Positions 57,657 through 64,000 of a stretch of DNA of 64,000 bases are shown one piece after another. Made by a program: the position numbers and the translations under genes. The notes under the pieces were generated by a model, which saw only the letters and a list, made by a program, of their open reading frames with translations, was not told the DNA's origin and ran no database searches. The DNA comes from Methanosarcina acetivorans C2A (lineage in GTDB: Archaea > Halobacteriota > Methanosarcinia > Methanosarcinales > Methanosarcinaceae): positions 1,178,001 to 1,242,000 of the forward strand of contig NC_003552.1 of NCBI RefSeq assembly GCF_000007345.1, given 5' to 3'. Each line of letters begins with the position of its first letter. Within the stretch, counting starts at the first letter, position 1.

Positions 57657-57802
57657 GAATTATAATTCAGACTGTAATTAGATTTTGATCTTGAAGTGCA
57701 AATTTCTTAATGTTGATTGCAGCATTTACATCCCTCATGCAATGTATTACATTCAGGACAAATCCATTCCCTATCTTTAAGGCTAGTACCTTGACAGCTT
57801 AG

Positions 57803-58717
57803 TTGTGTTTTATCCCGAAATTATTTCGCGCTAAATATGTCGGTTGTAATCCCTTATCTTTTTCGACGATAGCTGAGATCCAGGGGATCTCAGCCCGTCG
57901 AGTTCAGCAGATCTACAAAGAATACGTTGAAACTGGTCAGCTTCCTCAAGTTGGCATTAATCTTGGAAGACCAAAGAACCCCTTATCCTCCTCTGATAAG
58001 GAATTGATTGACCAAACTTACTCTGATTATAAGTTTGGAGCCTGTTACCTTGAGATTCTCATCGAAGGCAAATATAATCGTAAGATATCTCATAACAGAA
58101 TCCATAACTATCTACTTAGCATGGACCTTGCCAAGGAAAACCGAAAAAAGAAACAGAGAAGAAAATGGTGTAGATACGAACGCGAACACAGCATGTCTGC
58201 TGCACACATCGATTGGCATGAGAATCCCCTGTTAGGACTTCAAGTCTGTGCCATTCTTGATGATTCATCAAGAATGATAATTGCAGGTGGAGAGTACGTT
58301 CATTGCAACACGGAGAACACCATTAAAGTGATTGATGAACTTGTTAAAGAGTACTGGGACATATACCCTTTAAGAGAGCTCATTATGGATCATGGAAGTG
58401 AATTCGGAGCTCACAGGATTAATAAGGATAGTTCATGGGATAGTGACTTTAAAAGATGCATTGAAGAACTTGGAATCAAACCAATACTTGCAAGGGTAAG
58501 ACATCCTCAGACAAACGGAAAAATAGAGAAATGGTTCGATACATATCAAAGGTTTAGAGGAGAGTTTGAATCATTTGAAGAATTCGTACAGTGGTATAAC
58601 AAGAGGCCTCATGGAGCTTTGAAACTTGAACAGTTAGAATCGCCACAGGAAGCATTCTGGAATAGATTACCAGTTGAGGCAAAGTTCAGAATAGGAGTGA
58701 GATTGTTTGGGTGGTGA
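57803..58717 (+). CDS. IS481-family transposase
   Basis: The frame of 304 codons holds the IS481 helix-turn-helix (TIAEIQGISARRVQQIYKEY) and an rve-type DDE core: Asp in HIDWHENP, Asp in LIMDHGSEFG, and Glu in NGKIEKWFDTY. The C-terminus ends normally (GVRLFGW). The first ~16 codons lie in the terminal repeat, so the true start is probably inside, and about 20 residues of the usual N-terminus may be missing. It could be active. Confidence 0.88.
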   Translation: MCFIPKLFRAKYVGCNPLSFSTIAEIQGISARRVQQIYKEYVETGQLPQVGINLGRPKNPLSSSDKELIDQTYSDYKFGACYLEILIEGKYNRKISHNRIHNYLLSMDLAKENRKKKQRRKWCRYEREHSMSAAHIDWHENPLLGLQVCAILDDSSRMIIAGGEYVHCNTENTIKVIDELVKEYWDIYPLRELIMDHGSEFGAHRINKDSSWDSDFKRCIEELGIKPILARVRHPQTNGKIEKWFDTYQRFRGEFESFEEFVQWYNKRPHGALKLEQLESPQEAFWNRLPVEAKFRIGVRLFGW

Positions 58718-58771
58718 AAACATGGACAAGAGGAAAAAAGTTTCAAAGCGAAATTATTTCAGGACAAAACA
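57806..58771. mobile_element. IS481-family element inside the IS630 left end
   Basis: It is 966 bases long, with 24-base terminal inverted repeats (TGTTTTATCCCGAAATTATT... and its imperfect complement). The flanking 15 bases TTGACAGCTTAGTTG occur at both 57791-57805 and 58772-58786, a target duplication. Confidence 0.9.
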
Positions 58772-58823
58772 TTGACAGCTTAGTTGTGAGTCACTTATAT
58801 ACTTTGAGTTCTTTTTATATCTT

Positions 58824-59921
58824 ATGTTAAATATTAATCTTAACAATAATGAAGTGAAATTCCTTACAAACTTTATAAAAAAAGGACTGAAAAGTGCAAG
58901 ATCAATTACCAGAGCACGTATTCTACTACTGGCAAATCAGGGAAAAGGAGACACCGAGATTGCAAAAACGTTAGGTGTTGGTAGGAGCACCGCTTTAAGG
59001 ATAAGGAAAAGATATCTTGAAGAAGGTCTACAAAGTGCTTTGGTAGATAAGCCAAGATCAGGTCAACCTAAAAAATATAATGAAAGGCATACTGCAGAAA
59101 TAGTAGCTTTAACATGCACCAAGCCTCCTGAAGGAAGAAAGAGATGGTTGCTTGCACTGCTCTGTGAGGAATTGAGAAAAAAAGAAGGCTTTGAAACGAT
59201 AAACAAAGAAACTATCAGACTTATTTTGAAAAAGAATAAAATTAAACCCTGACTGAAAAAAATGTGGTGCATTGAAACGATTAATTCTGAATACAGAAAG
59301 AGAATGTACGACGTTCTTGACCTGTACGAAGAAGATTACGACCCGAAAAGACCTATTATCTGTCTCGATGAGAAACCCATACAACTTATCGAAGATAAGC
59401 GAAAGCCCATTCCAATGAAGCCTGGAAGTCCAGAGAAGTATGATTATGAGTACACCAGGAATGGAGTGGCAAACATATTCATAGCTGTAGAATTCAAAGC
59501 AGGAAAAAGGGTCACTCAAGTTACTCAAAGAAGAACAATGACAGATTTTGCACGATTCATGAAACTTCTTGTCATCGATGAATATTCAGAAACTGAAGTA
59601 GTCCGGGTAGTTACAGATAATCTCAATATCCACAAAGAGAAATCATTCTATGAAACATTCAGCGAAGATGAAGCTGAAAAGATTCTGGAAAAGATAGAAT
59701 TTCATTACACGCCAAAACATGCAAGTTGGCTCAATGCAGCCGAAATAGAGATTAGTGTGATGGATGAAGAATGTACTGATAGGCGAATAGGTGACATTGG
59801 AATGCTGACGAATGAAGTGGATGCTTGGACCAGGAGAAGAAATGAAGATAAAAAGAAAATAAACTGGAAGTTCACAAAGAAAATTGCTAATGAGAAGATG
59901 TCCAAATATTATGTTTCATAA
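58824..59921 (+). pseudogene. IS630-family transposase with an in-frame TGA
   Basis: The N-terminal half is a homeodomain-like helix-turn-helix (SARSITRARILLLA, GDTEIAKTLGVGRSTALR). The second half has the DDE core: Asp in ICLDEKPIQL, Asp in RVVTDNLNIHK, and Glu in SWLNAAEIEISVM. Both halves lie in the same frame, separated only by one TGA at 59250-59252 where Trp (TGG) is expected (KIKP-stop-LKKMW). Nothing else is damaged, so this is a recent nonsense mutation or, less likely, read through. Confidence 0.88.
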
Positions 59922-60209
59922 TTAAATTGTCAAGGTACTAGGTTAGAGTTATGGAATCCACAAACATGGCAGATTTTAGTTGATGGCTCGAACTGTCCTG
60001 TTCTTAAAACGGTTTTGCCTAACCATTCAGCTTTATGTTCCATTTTTGTCACAAAACTGCTCTATGATGCATCAGAAATTGATTGTGCAAGGCAATGATT
60101 TTTCTGCATACCTTTTACATTCAGAGTTTCCAGTGCAATAGCTTGGTTCTCGCTAACAAGTTTAGAAGAGAGTTTATGCTGGAAATCGTTTCTCTGATTG
60201 TTAATTTTC

Positions 60210-61806
60210 GAGACTTTTTATTATTTTCTGGTTTTTCGTTTTCCCTCTATATCGTGCAAAACAATAAAATTTTAATTATATTGATATATTTTTTCTATTT
60301 ATGGGAAAAGGAAACATTGCAATAGATAAATCTATGATAAAAACGATAGTTGACGGCAAAATAATAATTCCTTTGCCAAAAGTTTTGGTTGAAAATCGAT
60401 ACTATCCTATGTTCTCTATATTCTCCCCTACTCAGTGTGATAGTTGTGGAAGTAAATTACATGTTAACTCTCATCACACTCGTTTTATTATATCACGTTA
60501 CGGCACTATATCTCTCAATGTTACATACTGGCTTTGTCCCACTTGTAAGAAACATTATCATGATCGGGTTATTGGTGTTCAGGGTTCTGCAAATTACAGT
60601 TCTGAATATTATGATACACAAATAAATGTCAGATACGATGGACGATGCAGTCTGCACAATTCTCGGCGAATTGGGGAAACATATACAGAAGGAGTAATAA
60701 ATGTCTGTGGAAGAGCTCCTTGTCCCACTTCATTGTGGTTATATGAACAGAAACTAGCAAAACTTTCAAAGCAAGAACTTTTGAACCAAGGAGTTAGCTT
60801 TGAAGAAACATTGTATGTTGATGGGAATTGGATCAAGAATGGATGGAAAAAAAAGCTTGAAGAATTTATTGGAACGAAACTCACAAAGAAAGAATGGAAA
60901 AAAATGCGATATAAATCTGTTTACGTTGTTGCTACCAAAGAGAAGGTCATTTTAGATTTTGAAGTAACTGAGAGGTTACCAACAATTGAGGCTCTGATGC
61001 CTCTTTTCATACGAATAAAGAACCGATTTCCTGAAGATAAAATCAAAAAGATTGTTTCTGATGAGGATAAAGCGATCATTGGAGCCGTAAAAATGGTCTT
61101 TCCTGAAGTGACTCATTCTTTTTGTGTGTTTCATCAATTAAAAAACGTTAGTAAGAGGTATTATGAGGAATTCAGTTCTGTTGAAGAGATTCCAGATAAC
61201 GATAAGATTACCTACAATGAGATATCTCAATTGATACTTTCTGATACGGTTATCAGTGCTGTTGCGCATATTCAGAAGATACGAGAATTTAACTCTGATC
61301 TTGAACTTTCTGAAGCGTCTCATAAAGCGATTTCTTATGCCGAAGAGATTTTCAGCAAGAATGTGAGCTTCTTGAAAAAAGGTTTTACACCTGAGACAGA
61401 TAATACAATGGAACAAATATTTTCTTTGATATGTGATATAGTAGACAAAGTAAGGTCATTCAAAACCGATAATGGACTAACTAATTTTTGTTACAATCTA
61501 TTTACTTTTTTCAACAAACGGTGTTTCAGCACTGGAAAATGGAAAGGTTTCTCACCTTTAATGAGAGCAAGATTCCAATATGGATAATGCTAGAATTGGA
61601 GAATAATTAGTTCTTAAACTTGATGGCTTATAGCTGTAGCTGTCGGAAATTCCCACAAAAATAGTTCCACAATTTGGAAAATTTTGGTGAATGCTTGTGT
61701 AAATGAATCAACATTTTTAAATGAGTGAATTGATTTGCTCAAATTGGGATGAAATTTTGTGGTTGTCTTGAAATTGAAGAAAAACCAGAAAAAATTAAAA
61801 AGACTC
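60210..61806. mobile_element. MULE-like insertion sequence with 8-base target duplication
   Basis: It is 1597 bases long, with ~30-base inverted ends (GAGACTTTTTATTATTTTCT and complement-like right end). TAATTTTC occurs on both sides (60202-60209 and 61807-61814). Confidence 0.88.
60301..61587 (+). CDS. MULE-domain DDE transposase
   Basis: The 428-residue protein has an N-terminal zinc-finger region (CDSCGSKL, CPTCKKHYH), then a MULE-type DDE core: Asp in LYVDGNWIK (about 176-180), Asp in KIVSDEDKAIIGA (about 250-262) followed by THSFCVFHQLKN with the CxxH, and the Glu in TDNTMEQIFS (about 365-372). It is intact and ends before the right repeat, so the element might be active. I cannot match it to a named IS family; an ISNCY or ISH6-like group is a candidate. 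Confidence 0.85.
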   Translation: MGKGNIAIDKSMIKTIVDGKIIIPLPKVLVENRYYPMFSIFSPTQCDSCGSKLHVNSHHTRFIISRYGTISLNVTYWLCPTCKKHYHDRVIGVQGSANYSSEYYDTQINVRYDGRCSLHNSRRIGETYTEGVINVCGRAPCPTSLWLYEQKLAKLSKQELLNQGVSFEETLYVDGNWIKNGWKKKLEEFIGTKLTKKEWKKMRYKSVYVVATKEKVILDFEVTERLPTIEALMPLFIRIKNRFPEDKIKKIVSDEDKAIIGAVKMVFPEVTHSFCVFHQLKNVSKRYYEEFSSVEEIPDNDKITYNEISQLILSDTVISAVAHIQKIREFNSDLELSEASHKAISYAEEIFSKNVSFLKKGFTPETDNTMEQIFSLICDIVDKVRSFKTDNGLTNFCYNLFTFFNKRCFSTGKWKGFSPLMRARFQYG

Positions 61807-62054
61807 TAATTTTCTCATGCAAAATTGATAATCTGTGTTTTGCTTTATCTCTGTTCTTTGAGCCTTTCGGTTTTCTTGAAAACCTCTTTTGAAGAACTTT
61901 AAGCCTTTGAAGTGAGTGTTTCAGGATTTAGGATTCTTAATTTTTTCACCCGTAGAAAGAACTGCAAAATCTTTGATACCTACATCTAGACCTACCGTAG
62001 TTGATTCTGAAAACTCCTGTTTCTCAGGTATTTTTTATTGCATTCAACAAGAAT

Positions 62055-63217
62055 GATGGTCAATTTGTATTTGATTGGTATTATATATTAGAAATTATAT
62101 GTTCATATTATGGGAAAAAGAGGTCCTAAACCACAATTTACTGACGTTGCCTGTCCGAACAAAAGCTGCGAGCTCTACGGCCTTACTGGTCAAGGCAATG
62201 TTACTGGAAATGGAACTTACATCAGCCGTGGAGAAAAAACAAGAATATATCGTTGCAATGAATGTGGCAAAGCATTTTGCGACCATACAGGCACTTTTTA
62301 TCATGATCTTCGCAAAGATGATAAAACAATCGATTTAGCTTTAAAAATGTCTATGAAAGGTATGAGCATTCAAGCCATTGCCGAAGTTTTAGAGGTACAA
62401 CCTGCCAGTGTAAAGCGCTGGCTAGCCCGTGCAGCTGAACAATGCGATAAACTAAATGATACTCTGATGAAGAACGTGGATGTGTTAAAGGTAGAAATGG
62501 ACGAACTATGGGTTATAATCCAAAAAAATAGTTCCAAGAATGAAAAATTATGAAGATGATGGGCCCTGGATGTGGGTAGCTTTTGTACCAGGTTGCAGGC
62601 TAATACTTGACTTTGTAATAGGGCCAAGAAAGCAGTATGTTGCGGATAAGTTTATTGAGTTAGTTAATAAGCATATTTCGGATAAAATCCCTGTTTTTGT
62701 CACAGATGGGTTGAACTTTTATAGAGAAGCGCTTTTGAAACAATTTGGAGTTTTGAGAGAGTTTCCAAGAACTGGGAAAAGAGGAAGACCAAAGAAACCA
62801 AAAATAGTTCCCTCTGAGGATTTGAGGTATGCTCAGGTAGTCAAAACAAGAGTAAATGGGGTGCTTGAGAAAGTAGAGAAGAAGATCATTTTTGGAGAAA
62901 ACATTGAACAAAGCGAAATCTCAACAACTTTACTGGAAAGACAAAACCTAACCTTCAGGCAGGATAACAACAGAGTGTCAAGGAAAACAATAGGGTTTTC
63001 AAAAATGAAAGAATGGTTAGAAATACAGATGAAGCTCTATTGCACGCATTTTAACTTCTGTAGAGGGCATGGAGGATTAAGGTACAAAGATGAAAGAGGG
63101 GTTGAATGCAAAAATACACCTGCAAGAAAAGCAGGAATTGCGGATTCAAAATGGACTTTGAAGGAGCTGATGAAATTCAGGTGTTTTAAAACATCAATCG
63201 GATAAAGATGGACCATC
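62055..63217. mobile_element. IS1-like element
   Basis: It is 1163 bases long, with inverted ends starting GATGGTC(A/C)AT and TTTATTTGATTGG-like continuation. ACAAGAAT flanks both sides (62047-62054 and 63218-63225), the 8-base duplication typical of IS1. Confidence 0.88.
62110..63205 (+). pseudogene. IS1-family transposase, two frames
   Basis: The first frame (62110-62553) has the InsA-type zinc finger (CPNKSCELYG ... YRCNECGKAFCDHTGT) and helix-turn-helix (MSIQAIAEVLEVQPASVKRWL). It ends at KNSSKNEKL. The second (about 62540-63205) starts at ...DDGPWMWVAFVPG and has the catalytic Asp of FVTDGLNFYREAL and a final R-rich end. IS1 naturally uses frameshifting between frames, but the shift here is +1, unlike the -1 of IS1. 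A run of seven A lies at 62521-62527. It is probably a mutation, though programmed shifting is not excluded. Confidence 0.8.
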
Positions 63218-63299
63218 ACAAGAATGCTAATGAAATATTTCCCTGTAGAAGTTTTTGAACTAGTTGCTACTCGCAAATCTCCTTCAAACTTTCTGTGAA

Positions 63300-63558
63300 C
63301 TTACATTCGGCAGCAAGCACATTCTAATATTTAAATATCATTTATCATTATTTTTTGTAGTTTCAGTTATGAATCAGTATCATGAGGACTAGATATCTGC
63401 TCCGATTTGTTATTTCTCTCCTTTTGTTATAAACATATATTAATGATTTTATGGTCAACATTTAGTAATATTTAATTTAAATTTAATTTAAAACGTTCTG
63501 AAAAAAACGATATCAATAGAAAAATTGAATGGATTTTTTGTCGACCTGCCGAAAGCAG
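63300..63558. mobile_element. MITE-like insertion in the tnpB relic
   Basis: About 259 bases, AT-rich and without a gene. The ends (C-TTACATTCGGCAG and CTGCCGAAAGCAG) are inverted, and TGTGAA lies on both sides (63294-63299 and 63559-63564). The tnpB homology resumes directly. Confidence 0.7.
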
Positions 63559-63709
63559 TGTGAAGAATAGCTTTAACTTCTCCTATTTTAGGAAGTTTAA
63601 TAACATTTCTTTCAAAATCTACTACATAATGTTGAGGAACGGGAAATGATTGAACAGGGTTTTTCTTAGATTTAAACCTTGGAAATCCATGTTTCTCTCG
63701 AAATTTCAA

Positions 63710-64000
63710 TTATGGATTTGCGTAAATGGTGAGATTGATTAAACTTTTTGAGGCCTCATAAGTATTTCCATATCTTCCAATGTTGGTCCGGTCTCCGTTA
63801 TTTTCAGGTTCATTTGAATAATCAGATGACAGGTACCCTGCATCAATACAGGGGGAACTTACGTTATCAGTTATCCATCCGGTATTACTCCATCTTCCGG
63901 CTTTTGATTTGAGGTGGTAATCATGATTTGAGATGTCAGCGTACAATGGATCGACATTTATGTCTGTAGTCGGGGTAACGTTTACGTAATTTCCTGCGGC
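63710..64000 (-). CDS. Parallel beta-helix surface protein, C-terminal end (partial)
   Basis: The frame enters from beyond the window end and reads DPLYADISNHDYHLKS, PCIDAGYLSSDYS and INIGRYGNTYEASKS-like, the hallmark ending of right-handed beta-helix (NosD/disaggregatase-type) surface proteins common in Methanosarcina. Such proteins usually continue beyond this motif. Here the frame stops after about ten more codons, exactly where the tnpB relic begins. The IS605 relic may therefore have truncated it. Confidence 0.75.
   Translation of the reverse strand, partial: AAGNYVNVTPTTDINVDPLYADISNHDYHLKSKAGRWSNTGWITDNVSSPCIDAGYLSSDYSNEPENNGDRTNIGRYGNTYEASKSLINLTIYANP

Larger units (their letters stand above)
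57787..59937. mobile_element. IS630-family element (contains IS481)
   Basis: The ends TACCTTGACA and TGTCAAGGTA are inverted, and CTAG flanks both sides (57783-57786, 59938-59941). Without the nested element and its 15-base duplication it is 1170 bases, the normal size. Confidence 0.88.
57605..63709 (-). pseudogene. IS605 tnpB relic split by five insertions
   Basis: Homology to the tnpB at 26352-27464 occurs in five blocks in order: 57605-57786, 59938-60209, about 61807-62054, 63218-63299 and 63559-63709. The last one includes KHGFPRFKSKKNPVQSFPVPQHY. The relic keeps the RuvC Asp (GLDVGIKDF near 61985). The N-terminal ~90 codons are missing beyond 63709, where a beta-helix protein gene begins. 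Stops and small indels abound, so it was probably already dead. Confidence 0.85.

Noticed and set aside
62521-62527. Programmed -1 frameshift at the A7 run of the IS1-like transposase
   Set aside because: The second frame is offset by +1, not -1, so the classic IS1 mechanism would not join them. It is left as a probable mutation.
1-64000. tRNA and rRNA genes
   Set aside because: I looked for T-loop (GGTTCRAATCC) and conserved rRNA words in intergenic regions and found none that I could support.

Overview
The window is archaeal and almost certainly from a Methanosarcina. It carries a complete acetyl-CoA decarbonylase/synthase operon (cdhABC-cooC-cdhDE), archaeal release factor aRF1, archaeal type II glyceraldehyde-3-phosphate dehydrogenase, archaeal-type indolepyruvate:ferredoxin oxidoreductase, and the insertion sequences and bacterial-looking acquisitions typical of that genus. 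Species cannot be fixed by eye.

Layout. 1-5.3 kb: small housekeeping or accessory genes (double CDGSH protein, site-2 protease homologue, cysteine-cluster protein, MerR/GyrI regulator, polysaccharide deacetylase). 5.7-8.9 kb: bacterial-looking enzymes, two of them broken. 9.0-14.8 kb: five unrelated plus-strand genes (ATPase, two methyltransferases, GyrI-like ligand-binding protein, isoprenylcysteine methyltransferase family protein) separated by related, GC-rich, hairpin-forming repeats. This looks like an array of mobile gene cassettes. 15.2-18.7 kb: class II fumarase, remnants of malic enzyme and a short-chain dehydrogenase, and an Old Yellow Enzyme. 19.3-24.6 kb: a membrane-anchored protein, then a Fur/PerR-type regulator followed by cytochrome bd oxidase. 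24.9-26.2 kb: an unusual aRF1. 26.2-28.0 kb: an IS200/IS605 element whose TnpB lacks a catalytic Asp. 28.1-39.7 kb: the cdh operon on the minus strand with a long leader. The start of cdhA, the leader and the divergent DUF134 gene have been tandemly duplicated and have partly decayed. 40-48.4 kb: gap, a flavin disulfide reductase homologue without its disulfide, an MscS channel, an orphan CooC-like ATPase and iorAB. 48.7-50.3 kb: dead IS1634-type transposase. 50.5-56.4 kb: a compact cluster (acyl carrier protein, acyl-adenylating ligase, PP-loop amidotransferase, NAD-synthase-like protein, DUF362 ferredoxin, hexapeptide acyltransferase) that looks like an undescribed biosynthetic pathway. 57.5-63.7 kb: one decayed IS605 tnpB gene split by an IS630 (itself split by an IS481), a MULE-like transposon, an IS1-like element and a MITE, with target-site duplications readable for each. 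The window ends in the 3' end of a beta-helix surface protein gene.

The central metabolism fits together. Cdh proteins cleave or make acetyl-CoA, CooC matures the nickel site, IorAB handles 2-oxoacids with ferredoxin, and cytochrome bd with a peroxide-type regulator would remove oxygen that threatens these iron-sulfur enzymes. All function calls rest on motifs and family resemblance read from the sequence; no database search was run.
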